DNA from: Andrena cerasifolii
Lineage: Eukaryota > Arthropoda > Insecta > Hymenoptera > Andrenidae
DNA: 64,000 nt
Assembly: GCF_050908995.1 (NCBI RefSeq)
Contig: NC_135121.1
Location: 18,414,001 to 18,478,000 of the forward strand
Direction: 5' to 3'
How positions within the stretch are numbered: position 1 is the stretch's first letter; each line of letters begins with the position of its first letter. This document shows, piece by piece, positions 11,880 through 24,400 of the stretch. The notes beneath the pieces are model-generated. The model was given only the letters and a program-made list of their open reading frames with translations, searched no databases and was not told the origin of the DNA. The position numbers and the translations under genes were made by a program.

Positions 11880-14089
11880 AAACAATAGTGATTCATGTTT
11901 CCGAATAATTCAGAAAAATAAACCGAATATCAAAATTAATGAGTATTCGACTGATATAACACATTGGAGTTCTAATAACATTGAATACGTTACTGATACC
12001 TAGAGTTACCTTAAGTAGGTTAAAGTAAATTTCCCTGGGAAGTCGTTTCCCCTATACCCTACTTATCTCTACACACGATCCTCGATCTACCTGTGTATAA
12101 TCTAATCTATCTATATTCTGCAACTTCTACCAATCAAACTGTCGATTAGAGTCCAGTTTACGTGGAGCTGCTCGATTGGAATATTTTCAAATTTGAATCA
12201 GCCATCTACTTTCGCGGCGAACGTGCCCCAAGCTTCTAAAGCTATACGCAGAACCAAACTACAGCGTTATTCACACAGAATCGCGACAAATTATCCTGAA
12301 TCGCGAAAGATACTCGTTACCGGACTGAGCGTAACGTGGATTGCTATTCAATTGCCTTTTCTCACCTTCCACCGTCCCGATATACCGAAGCGGAGGGTAT
12401 CATCGCCCGGTCGCATGCGTGTCAATGAAATAACACTAAAATCAGCGGCGCTAATTACGCGATAACGATCCGCCGTCAGGGGGTCTCAGATGGAGGAGAA
12501 CCTTCCGCGGACGCGAGAAGAGAGGACGAACAGGGGCAGGGACGATCGAACCGCCCGTGACTGCGTCCAAAGAAGGAAGCCGTGAATATACCGTACCATA
12601 AATACGACGTGTACGTGTGCTCTTGCGTATATGTGTACACGCTTATTCGGTTTGGATATACGCGATAAATATTAAAGTTCCTTATAAAACACAAAGTTCT
12701 GCCGCTCGGCGTACCGGGGGCCTCTGACACGCCATTGCTTCATTTAAAATGCAAATTCGTCCGTGTGGCGTGAACCACGGCGGCCCGAATTATTCTAATT
12801 ACCCCCCCTCCCGTCCCCTTGACCGCCCTTTTTACTCGTTCCTACGCCGCTTAGCTCTCGAAAGCTTACCCCCGCGTTTAGCTGGCTTCAATACTCCAAG
12901 GAAAAACCGAGATTCCGCTAAATCCTCCAGGCTGGCGAACGCGAACTTTCCTCTAACCTTCAGCAAAAGAGTTTAATATTCATTTATCATTCATCGTGTA
13001 CACCAGCAATTTATAAATAACCTTCCCTATTGCATTCCGCATTCCGCTACATTTCTCCCACATTCTGCTATATATAAAATTATATAAAACACATACCTAC
13101 CCCCAACACATAAATTTCCTTTCCGCTTTGAAAAGTCAACCACTTATAATCGAGTCTCAGCTGATGCGAATTGAAGCCCCAAAAATTTCCTTAGTTAGCC
13201 GTGCCCCTAAAGATAGCGAGCAAAAGGAAATTAGCGTTCCAGCGGAACGACACGAGGAAACCGGGAGGGCATCCTGGGACTTGGTCGGTGGAAGAAGAAA
13301 CCGGGGAACCTAAGTAGTAGCCGGTGTCCAGCACTGTGTACGCAGAAACGTGTTAAAGTGTGCTAGAAACGGGCATAGATTATCGTGGCTAACGTGTTCA
13401 CGATCCGAGCGAGATGTCGTGTGCATGTACGCCTAATATATTCAGATTTTTATGGCTGGTGGCATATCGGAGATACGGCGGTCCACCCTCTCACCCCTCC
13501 CGCCACCTCTCCCTGCTTACGGCGTCTCTCGGTGTGTCGGGGCAAGCCTTCTCCACGTACCACTTAAAGCGCGGGGTAACCTAATGAATAAACAAAAACT
13601 AGATTTCGCTTAGGGCTTACACGTAAAAGCGTGACCTTACTGGCGATTTGCCGCTGCGGTTCTCAAATCGAGCCTTCCATTCCCAGCGGGAAAAACCAGG
13701 AACGTACCGCGACTTAGGAATTAGCCCCGCGCTCCTCGGGGCTCTGCGGGGGCGTTCGCGGTATCGACGATTCGATCGCGATGAAAGGGCGAGAGGTTTT
13801 AATACACTTCTGCCGTCACACGACCCCTTTTTCTTGAATATTTTAACCGGCGTACTATGTGTAGAGAAAGTTTCGTCGGAAATCAGATGTGCGTTTCTCA
13901 CGTGAAGGGTACCGAATCGTTTGGTTCAGGGTGATTCGTTTGTAATAGAAGTTCCACGGGTAATTATTGTAGCGCGCTGAGTAGGAATTTCTTCATATGT
14001 TTTCTATCGCGGAGAAGGAAATTAGTTGCAGTCGCTGGGGCTTAGGAGCAAGGATTTCGCTTATTTCGTTTTGCATTCGCCTGGGAATA
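11880..14089. other. Intergenic DNA, no gene recognised
   Basis: Mixed composition with short open frames (60-94 codons) on both strands and no domain recognisable in any. An ATGCAAAT octamer lies near 12,749, an isolated match to a POU-type binding site with no other support. Confidence 0.4.
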
Positions 14090-14678
14090 CAGAGGGTGGA
14101 CAAATTATTATACTCGAAACATTTTCGTCGATTTTTGGGATCATTTTAAAATGGATTTAATGCGATTAAAAAAAAATCATAAATTGGCAACTAAAGGTTC
14201 TGAAAGGAGACTTTCTTAGCTTTCCAAAACACTCATGAAAATTGATCTACGATCATGAGTTCGTAAGTTGTAGGTGTTCAATGTGAAAAGTACCTTTTTT
14301 GCTTTCATCGCGAATAACTAGTTCACTAAAAATCATACAACAAAACCAAAAAAACGACATTAAAGAGAAATGTTTGCTCTATAAGAGCTCTTCGTTGGAT
14401 TTACCGGAACAATTTTTTTTTTGGCCAGAGCATACGTTCAAAGTAGGCAAAAAATTCTGAAACCTCGTTTGCTGCGCTTCATCTTGATAAAATATTATCG
14501 TAATGGATGAAAAAATGAATTTGAGTCTTTGATTAAAAATCTAGAAACTTCAAACGTTAAAATACGTTTTTTAAATATTTTTTGCGACCATTTTTCGCGG
14601 AGATACAGCCATTCCATCGCTTAAACTTACAAAATCTCAAACCTTTTTCTTTGAGTAGAATAATTTAGCCACCCTCTG
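14090..14678. mobile_element. TA-flanked MITE, about 590 bp
   Basis: The left end CAGAGGGTGGACAAATTATT is matched by CAGAGGGTGGCTAAATTATT on the opposite strand at the right end. Both ends are bordered by TA (14088-14089 and 14679-14680). Inverted termini plus a TA duplication are typical of Tc1/mariner. The interior is AT-rich and has no transposase frame. Confidence 0.8.
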
Positions 14679-14680
14679 TA

Positions 14681-15797
14681 TTTAAGAACGTAATTTAAAA
14701 TTATATAGTAGGAGGAAAAGTTTGATACAGTAAACGGGAACGCGTTGACCTGAGAACTTGTTAGATCTTCTCTGGAGCCGAGTACTCTCTTATGCAGGCG
14801 TCGATGTCACTTTAACTGCACCCTGTTTCTCAGTTTTTTTTTTAATTCTACAATCGTTCAGTACCCACGGAATATTAAATAAATATATGTTCTTGATTTG
14901 GTACACTGAGGTTACTCAAATTTCGAAGCTTTAAATAAAGGTAGAACGATTACACATATACCTCGAAGATAAAATGGATCCCTATTAGACACAAAATTCT
15001 GTTCACATTCTCGTCTCCCCATTTCAGTTTTTGACGCACTGGGTAATCTTGGGAATAAGAAATAAGAGGAACAATATATTTTCATCGCGATAGAATTGAC
15101 TGACCTGGTCAATTATTCTTCTCCGAGATTATTCTTCTCGATATCTTAGCCTTAGCCCCTCGAGTAAAAATTCATTTCGTGGACTTGACGAAGTCGGAGA
15201 TAATCCTCAACATATACGCGCGTTCTACGACTCGGTCCTGTTCCGTGAAAGCCTCCATCGCGATTTTAGGCCGCTACTTTCACCCGAAACGATGTAATTG
15301 AAACATCGGAATCATAGCCTGCGTCAAAAGAAGTTACCCTTCGGCGGCGGCCCCTTGCTACGGAGGAGAAAAATTCAGCGTGTCGGGGGCCGTTCGGTGC
15401 GTACGTCACTTTTGCACGTAGCTGGCCGGGACGTGGAGAGGAACGAGATGAAGAAAGAAGCATAAAGCAGGAGGCGGGACACGTGTTCACGAGAGAGTAA
15501 CACCGGCAAAACACGTGGCGCGCGAGAAATGCGGCGAGCGATCCGCGTTCGCGGCGCTGTTTGATTTATAATAATCGTTCAATCCTCATTACCGAGATAT
15601 TTTATTGTGGACGGCTGCTCGTCGTGTTTCCCCTTGGGACTTCTGATGGCCGAGACTCTGGGCGAAGCCCAACCCTCTTTGTCCACAGAAAACAACTGTT
15701 TTTCGCTTACAAGTGTTCAAGGGTAGTTATCCATAAATTGGCGGAAATTCTGTGTTATTGCCACTTATATTGCTTTCAAAGGGGGATTGAATGCTAA
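14681..15797. other. Intergenic DNA, no gene recognised
   Basis: AT-rich at first, then moderately GC-rich from about 15,200. Only short frames without recognisable domains are seen. Confidence 0.4.
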
Positions 15798-16113
15798 CCC
15801 TTCGCGGTCACTCGGGGTGTATCGCACCCCAGGCAATTTTCCTCCAGAAGCATACGTCTTTGCCAATATTTCTGCAAAATTTTAAACCTTCGCATTAAAA
15901 CTGAAAAATTTGGTGAATTTTAAGAAAAAATATCGCTCTCTGCCACAACTACATTCCCAACCAAAAATTTAATCGTATCAGAATTTACTCAATTCACTCT
16001 AGTTCACTCAAAAGTTGAAAGATTCAAAAACACGAAAATGGTAACTCAGAAATGACGCTGGGGTGCAGTTAACCCCTGACCAATTTGTGATTACATGGTG
16101 TGACCACGAAGGG
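15798..16113. mobile_element. piggyBac-like MITE, 316 bp
   Basis: Ends are CCCTTCGCGGTCAC and, on the other strand, CCCTTCGTGGTCAC. They are flanked by CTAA on the left (a one-base change from TTAA) and TTAA on the right (16114-16117). CCC ends beside TTAA are typical of piggyBac elements. There is no transposase frame, so any mobility would depend on an enzyme encoded elsewhere. Confidence 0.75.
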
Positions 16114-16117
16114 TTAA

Positions 16118-18424
16118 TGTAACCCCAGAATGGTGGAGATTCAAGAGGAACTGATATGGAAATTTCGTTGAGGATGTTTCACAGCGGACAATAGTAATTT
16201 AAATAGACAGCTTTTTTCGAAAGCTGATGTGCCTGAAATATAGAAGATAAAACTGCCAATACTCGTTGCGTTGGAAGTAAGTAAAAAGCGACGTGGTTTC
16301 GCCATTTTTGTAGCCGCCGCCGATTCCCATGTTTCTGCTTTCGTTGCACGGGATTCCACAAAGGAATCAATTTAATTGAAACAGCCGTGCACCGCTGTGC
16401 ACCATCCGTGTTCCTCTTCGCCGACGCCCCAGTTGCACCGTCGCTTCGGACAGGGTAAAGGGGGCCGCGTTTCGCGCAACTGCAGCTGCAGCTTTAACGA
16501 GTAGCGCCTTGACACCTTGAAATCTCTCCGTGATGGAATTTTAGCATCCTCGAACTTTACAGACGCCATATACGTAGGATCGAGTTTTTCGAGGCGACGG
16601 TCGCCATAATAACTTTGCACCGTCAATTTTCCAGGTCTTTGCGCGGACGCTGGATAAAAATATTTCAGCCGTTTTCTTGCGGGACGCGCGGCCGTATATG
16701 CGACATTCTCGGCTTCTTGCGCATCTCGATTTTTCACTGCTGCACAAGCCAGATACACGGCTGAGTCTGTTACTCTCGATCCATATCCCGATCGAGGATG
16801 GCGTGCGGTTTTTCTCGCGACACAGAGCACCGGATAGAACGGAGCTAATCCTCGGGGACCAGGAAGGGAGCAATATGCTTTAAGAAACCTGACAATCGAT
16901 TCATCAGAAGCATTCAATTTCATCGCTCGACGTCTGCAGACACTCTGCTCCGTCGCAGAGAGAATTTGATTACTTACCTCTGAAAAGTATCGAGCGACCC
17001 GTGGAGCACTCCAGCGAAGTGTCTCCGCCGCTCGTCAGCGTCAGCCTTCCAACGCTATCGAGTTCATCCTCCCGAGCGTTTTACAACGAATCAATCAACG
17101 GGCATGAAAAAGACCGCGCGGGGCAGAGAATAATTCCGTCGATATAACGTCGGCCGTGCACCGCGTAACGTGTAATAGTTACATCAGATTAGCGGCGGGA
17201 GTGAGCGTGTAACCAGGCTTAATGCGTGGGTAGGCATCGAGTGGCGCAGGGGTGAGTGCTGGTGGACCCGCGAGTACACCTGAAATTGTGGTACGCAGCC
17301 ACACGACACACACGAAGCCGTGTAGCCATTTGCTGGTAGCCACGGTCCGCGGCGGAGGCCTCGACACGAAGGAAGCAAGGGTAACGACGAGGAGGGGCGG
17401 CCGGGGGTTGCGGGGCGGTTTGGTAATCGCGCATTAATTTGCATCACAAAGTACACGCCACCCGCCACGCTACGCACGCATTCCACGTAGTTTTCCGCTC
17501 CCGTTCGATCTCTGCGGCGTTTCTCAAGCCACCGCCGGCACACCCACTCGTTTCACTCCTTTCGACGGTACATTTTTTCCGCGAGATGATAGGAGAAGAA
17601 GGGACCGCCACTCGGGAGCACGGGCGGACGTTTGTTATTGGTTTCGCAAGGAGGGTATTAAAATTTTAAGAAGATCAAATCGCCCTCGGACTTCGAGGGA
17701 GATTCAAATTAACCTTGAGACACCTGTGGTAAGACGGAGAGGGGTGAGGGGTGGTTCTACACCATGAAAGTTAAACTTCGAATTTATAGCTGTGAAGCTA
17801 CTGAGGTACGAGCATCGCGTCACTAAATATTCCACTAATAAGTCCGACCGAGTCCAGTGAGTATCATGAATAATTCACCCCTCGTGTGGCCGGTGGAATT
17901 AATTCAATAAAAATTCATCGGGCGCGTCATTTTATTCGGATAATTGCGCCAAATTGCGCGCTACCTCTGCGTCTTTATCTTTTATATTGACGCTGATAAC
18001 TCATTCCGACGTCCCCCCCTATTCGGATCATCAGATCGTCAGCATCGATCGACGGGGATCGGCTCGATTCCCCTTCGCGACGCTTTCAAGGAATGAGAGT
18101 CACGGCTCGCTGCGGCGGCAATATTTCGCCCGCGTGGTACCGTTGCATATTTAAGGGTTGCCATGTCAAGCGTCAAGCGCGCCCTTTGAATACATTTAAA
18201 TTCATTAACAGTAAAGGCTACGTTCCCGTAAACCTGCGCCCGTACACATGCGAGCCCCGTGGGGCTACACGTACGTAATATATGGACATCGTTACGTTCC
18301 AAGCCCCACGCGACGAGTCGCGAATAATCGCGCGCTGCAAGGAATCGGCGACTCCAGTGGTCCACATTCGTTAACGGCGGCCCATCTTTCTGTTCCAGAT
18401 TGTCGGGGAAATCCTTGGATCAAT
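16118..18424. other. Region upstream of Poxn
   Basis: This stretch precedes the Poxn start codon and should hold its promoter and 5' UTR, whose limits I cannot set. It is CpG-rich, with an octamer-like TAATTTGCATCA near 17,433. A minus-strand frame at 16372-16923 (183 codons) has no recognised domain and is probably chance. Confidence 0.35.
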
Positions 18425-18437
18425 ATGCCGCATACAG
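18425..18437 (+). CDS. Poxn: Poxn coding exon 1 (13 nt)
   Basis: ATG CCG CAT ACA G followed directly by the donor gtgagt. It encodes MPHT plus the first base of a glycine codon, the conserved Poxn amino terminus, and joins in phase to GT CAA GCA at 26278. It is too small to appear as an open frame and is recognised by that conserved start. Confidence 0.88.
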
Positions 18438-21428
18438 GTGAGTCTGAGAACGCGTAGATCGCGCAAAGCTGCGCGGGCATATGCAGCTTAGAAACTCACG
18501 GCCACTTAGAGTCCGTAGTGACACCACCTCCGCGATCAGAAGTAGCCACAATTAAGGGGTTACACCACTTTGGATTCGACAAATAACAGCTTTCTTTAAG
18601 ATTTTTTTTTTAGAAAATGATAAAGAAAATTAAAAATCTATAACTAAGCATTTATTACACAACTACTGAGGTACACAAAAAAATTTTTGTTTCTTTCCTT
18701 CGAACAAAATGACGTCGCTGTGATCGGTCCTCGAAATGATGATTTCACAAACGGTGGGCAGTCTAATGTCTACAATTTTCATCCGATTCGCTTGAAACTT
18801 TCAGAGGATTTTTTCAATTTAACAATCTAAAGAAACATGTAGCCGTTTTGCGATATATTAACAACTGACCTTGCTAAGGACAGTTTTATACTCATTTTTT
18901 ACAAAAATTCGTCGCATCGACGTCATTTTGTTCAAAAGAAACGAACAAAATTTTGTTGCGTACTTCTATAATAGTTGTATAATAAATGCTTAGTTATAGA
19001 TTTTTAATTTCCTTTATCACTTTCTCAAAACAAAATCTTAATGATAGTTGCTATTTTTTTAATCCGAAGTGGTGTAACTCCTTAAGCATTTAAATGACAG
19101 TTTTAACGCGGAAGCTTCGTATCCCTCTTTATATTCCAAGTTACCAAGAAAATATTCTTCCATGTACTGACGCTTTAGAACATTCTTCCCTCTCATGTTG
19201 CCGCGTCCGCAGAAGTTTCTTCTTGATGTAGTCCAAGCACTGCACCCCCAAAGCTCCATCAGAATTCAGACTCCGTTCGACCACGATTTACGGTGCACAA
19301 TCAGGCAGAAAATATTAGCGGCACTATGTACCACATATCGCTGCTCGCTGATAGCCCGGCGAAGCACCGGCTTTCTGATTTATGCAACGACGAGGCTGGC
19401 TCGTCGTTATCGTTCCTCGGACATTTAGCACGAGGTCAGCTACCAGTCGGCGAAGATCAGAAGACGAGTCGTTCGGAGCAATCGACAGTACAAAATTAAA
19501 ATCACTCCATCCTCCCCTCTCTACCACCACACCCCTTTGCCATCTTCCTCTCGTCGTCTCTCGCCTTTCCATCGCGAGCCCGCGGCTTCCGTCCTCCTCT
19601 TACGGGAGCGTATCCGCCCTGCCAACGATTGGCTCGAGGCATCAGCTAAATTACGATTTGGAAGGCACTTTGACAGTAATTAACGAAGAATTTTATACGG
19701 CGGATCGAGAGGCAAGATCTATGGACCCGTTATTAAACGACTTTAATTACATCGCACTGCCCCCTCCGGTTCCCCGGAGCTCTTTCCGTTCCCCAGCTTC
19801 TCCGATCTCTTTCGCCTAATGTCCGCGGCACGATGCTCCGGCTGAACTCCTGGCGACTGTTAACCGCCGTTCGATCCGCTCGTTGCTAGTCAGCGGAACG
19901 TTCGTCGAGATCAGAGGTTGCCCCTTTAGCTGTTCGAAGAAGTAAACGTGGTAACAGGCACCTGGGACGATTGCAGCCGTTACGAACCGTTCGAAATGGT
20001 AACTATCGATATTCGCACCATAGTCCAGCCTCGAATCTCTTTCCCTGTTGCCACGTTCGCTGCGTCTAATCGCACAGCGTTTCACCGTGCGTACAAATTG
20101 TTTCTGTCGTCGTCGCTGGAGGGTAACCGTAATTACACCTCCATCGGTCGAAGGAGGAGATCTCGGCGAGCTGACTGCGGCTGATAAGACGAAAGGAAAA
20201 GTATGGCGGAACAGGGCTAACGAGGAAAAGGGAAAAGCCGCCCGAAATTCTGCCGGTGCGCAATAAACTGGCATAAGCTTGCCAGGTAAAAAAACATTCG
20301 TCCGACGGCGACTGGCGGAGCATGAGCTAGGGTGTATCTCTGGATTCACAATAATGATTAGCTTAGAATTAGCGAATTAATGCGAGGCAACGGCGATCCC
20401 TATCGCGCGCTCGCCATTTAGGTCCTAACCAAACTATACACCTGCCTACCTGTAATCACGATCCATCTACGCTAACAGATTTTTCCTCTCTCTCTCTCCC
20501 TCTCTCTCTCTCCGTCCAATTTTGCGTACGAGGTGACACGCGATGCGACTCGAGTCGATCCTGGAATCGCATTGTATCCGTAATTGAAACGTACGATCGA
20601 TATTTATCCTGAAAATACAGCCCCCTCCGTTCTGTCCCCATTCTCTTCTCTGAAGATGCATCGCGTTAGCAGATAATTAGCTCTTTAATGGCTGGAAGTT
20701 TTCAATCCCACTTGCTTCGACGACGTTCACGCGGCTGTAAAGATCCCGAGGAGATTACGGGGAATTGAAACGATCGATCGATTCCTGATAAAACTTTATC
20801 GAGTACGTGGAAATTGGATGGATGGTGGAGGGAGAAATGAGAAATCAGGAACGATTGGCTTCGACGAGGGCTTCGATATAAATTGCACTTCAACGATTAG
20901 CAACGGCAACGAAGGGTCCTCTGGGAAATTCTAGCGTCGAAATGGATGAATGGATAAGATTCTCCTGCGACAGTCGGGATCGTACTAAATCTCGTAGAAA
21001 TGTGTGATGCTTAACGATTTTTTAGACTCCTTTCGATCCGATCAGACGCAACCAGTGGCGGAACTGCGACAGCTAATTGAAAGCGACTGTAATCACGTTT
21101 TTTTCCCGCCGGCCATTCCGAAGTCGCATGGGGGATCTTCACGCTCGATAAATTTGCGCCATCGCCATCGCCATCGCCGTCGGGTTAAAAGAGAGTCGCG
21201 GGAATCCGACATTTATTCGCGCGATTTCGCGTTTCGCCCGGAGATTTTTATAAAGATAAGGGGGCCGACTTCCTGCTTCGTTTTTGCCGTAATAATAATT
21301 TCGCCGGCGGTCGTGTCTCGTGGCCGCTCTGTCGCGTACTCTGGCTCGCGCGTGTAATTTCGCTCGATCCTCGGAGGCTTGGAACAGGAAGCGACACTCT
21401 TCTTATCGTGTAGCGCCGAAATTAAAGT

Positions 21429-21487
<59 letters not shown>

Positions 21488-24400
21488 AAGGGGGAGAAGA
21501 AAAGGGAGGAGGAAGGCACACTTGCGACGACCAGTGTCCAGGATTTTTTTTTTCCAAGGAGGCGAAATAATAATTGCCGATAAACCCGAATAAATCGTTA
21601 TTTCGCTTGTCGGATATCGCCTGATGAATAACGAGGGATCGACACGCGAGAATTTCTCCCCTTCTCGATGTAATTTCCGCGTAATAACGTGTCGAAATGT
21701 TTGTCGCCGCTGCTTTAATGGAAAGCGGCTTAAATCATCCGGTGAAGAGTATGTACCTGGACTACGTGCCTCTTTCATCGTTCACTAATTTCTCCTTGGA
21801 TCTTCGTTTTATTGGCCGCTTTAAGAGGCGCGGGAAATGATACAGGGGGGATCAGCGTGGGAGTCGAAGAGCTTCTTGTAACTTGGAATCGAGTTTGTCG
21901 AAGGGTAAAGTTAATAGACCTAGAAGCATACTCTCTTCGCTGAAGCGCAGTGGACTGTTTTGCAAACATTTTAAAGATACCATTTACATACAGACATTTC
22001 TTCAGTGATTCATATCAGGTATTCATAAAAATCGCGCATTGGCGCGAAACATATTTTCGAGAATTTCATCGTTCGACCCTTAAATTTACTCCGGCAAATT
22101 TCCTCACAATCGTGTTACTCCCGGCGGTATTTATTTGAGAAAAGAAGCACCCGTAGTTGATACAGAGGCAGGTTGATACAGACGAATTACCTCGACACCG
22201 TATATATGTAGCTCCATTTCAGCGAGATATGTGAAGTTTCTTGTTCAATTCTTTACTACGATCCAGCGTACGTCTGTGTACCTTGACGTTAACAATCGTT
22301 TTTTAACTCGTTTATATTAGAGGAAAAGTAAATAGTTTTGATACATCAAAATTGGTCGTCCAAATAACATTTTTTCATACATTTTGTATGCATTTTCTCA
22401 AGTTTTCGCTTACTATATATTAAAGAGGAAGGTCCAAAGTATATTTTGGCATATTTGTTATTAAGTAATTAATTCAAATAAAAATGAAAAAAAATTGAAA
22501 ACCGAATAACGTATCAACTAGCCCCGGTCTCCCCTATTTATGTTAGGCTTGATAACAGTGAAACGTGCTGCCACACGAGACTGCCAAAAAAGCCAAACTT
22601 CACGTCCAATTGAATATATAATGTTATAGTGAAGTCTCGTACCGACAAACATATCTCCAACGTTCGTTTCCGTAAATCTAGGAGTCCATCCAGGAGTCCA
22701 TGCACGTAAAGAATACTCCCTTTGGCTGTGGTAAGAGTAACGACACAAGTCAATTACGGCAGTAATTACTAACACGTTTTGCACCGGTCCAATAAAAATA
22801 CGATTTTCCATATTGTCGCTTGACTGCCGGTCACGTAAAATTACGACTTTTTTCGATACTTTTACACCACACCATTACACCATTCATCGAAATTCCGGGG
22901 TGCATTTATATTCGCGGCCTCGCATTATTATAACTTATTGCCTGAAGACATTAGGTCCATCAGCTCAAAAATAAATTTCAGGCAAGCAGCTTCGTTGTAC
23001 GTAAACAATACGAATTTCTAAGGTGTTTGTAAGTTATTTACAAGAGTAATAGAGTAGGATTTTAAAAGAGCAATTTGCTTAATCTCGCCCATTGCGCCAC
23101 AAAAGGGAGGGGAAAAAACTATGTATTAATCTAACGCAATTTGTTGGTGTAATATAGCCGTATTATTGTTGTTATAATTATTATTTTGCTAGTAAAAATA
23201 AAGCGGAGAGACACGTGTACGGAGAAGTTTACCAAGTGATCGGAATAGTTGCTAAAATCTTGGTTGATTTGTCCGTATACCTTTCTATCTGAGTTTCGTC
23301 AAAGCAACAGTGGCATTTCTCTGAATTGGATATTTTCGCAATCTAGGATATAGGCACTAGCTCCAGCTTCGCCCAAAAGTTTAAATAAAACACCGCGTGT
23401 TGGATGTATCTTCCTCGTCGCGGCGAGCACTCAATCCCTAAACATGATTTACGATTTACTTCAGACTTTCCATTAAATGGTCCTCGATAAAAGCCTACTA
23501 GCTTAAAGTTTCACGAATTTTTCGCCGCGAACGGCAGCAGCCGTCTACGAATGGGCCCGGCTACGCTTTGAGAATCGTAAAATCGTAACGCTCGGAATAA
23601 AAACGTCAATCGATCAGCAATTTTATATCCGCGCGTTGAAAATCGTGGGGCCAGATGGGCCGACGGGCATTAAAGCGAGGAATAAAATTTGAGTTACGCC
23701 ACACTCGCCGCGCTTCTTCCTCCCAACGAAAGCTGCCACGTTCAGCTTCCGAGAGGGAAGAGGCTAAAGACAGGTCCGGCGACGGTATTATATCTCCCAT
23801 AAATCCTACGGCGGCTCGCCAATAGCGAGAAGTCCCTAATTCTCGAATCGTTTCGGTAGCCGAACGATTACTTAACGGCATAATTATTATGCGCGGCCCA
23901 AAATTCCGTAAGAATTCTCTGTGACGCTCGGACGTTTACTTTCGATCCAAGCTGACTCTTTCGATGAGATTTTACAAGTATGGAGCTTCTTTGCTACATT
24001 ATGCAATCGATGGACTCACTTTCTATGCGGCTTGACACGCCCCCTTTTACGGAGTAAGTAGCTTCATTGTTGCAGTTTGATAGGTGCCATTCAGAAGTTC
24101 GTAATACTCTTCGGGAAACTTTGAAACGCTGCTTTCTAATTCGACGTGCTAAGATCGTTTATGTGGCAAGTGATGCTCCCAAGCTCGGGCTACGAATATT
24201 CAATCATTTCTGGGCTGACGTAGTGGTTGTAAAAGTAATGGACCAAACGTAAGAGTTATGAGAAAGAGTTGCCTCGTATGAGGGACCATTATTGGAGTCA
24301 CAAGCAGCTGCGCGCTGGGGGGATTTTAAAAGATCCTAGATCAATCGAATTCGTAGTCTTACCGATCAGATGAACTCTGTGTATGCCAGCGTTATGATAA

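Noticed and set aside
16372..16923. 183-codon minus-strand frame
   Set aside because: No domain recognised and no support from neighbouring exons. It could in principle be an orphan gene, but the sequence alone does not support that.
19816..20349. 177-codon minus-strand frame in Poxn intron 1
   Set aside because: Arg/Ser-rich with no motif and overlapped by shorter frames on the + strand. Intronic CpG-rich sequence explains it.
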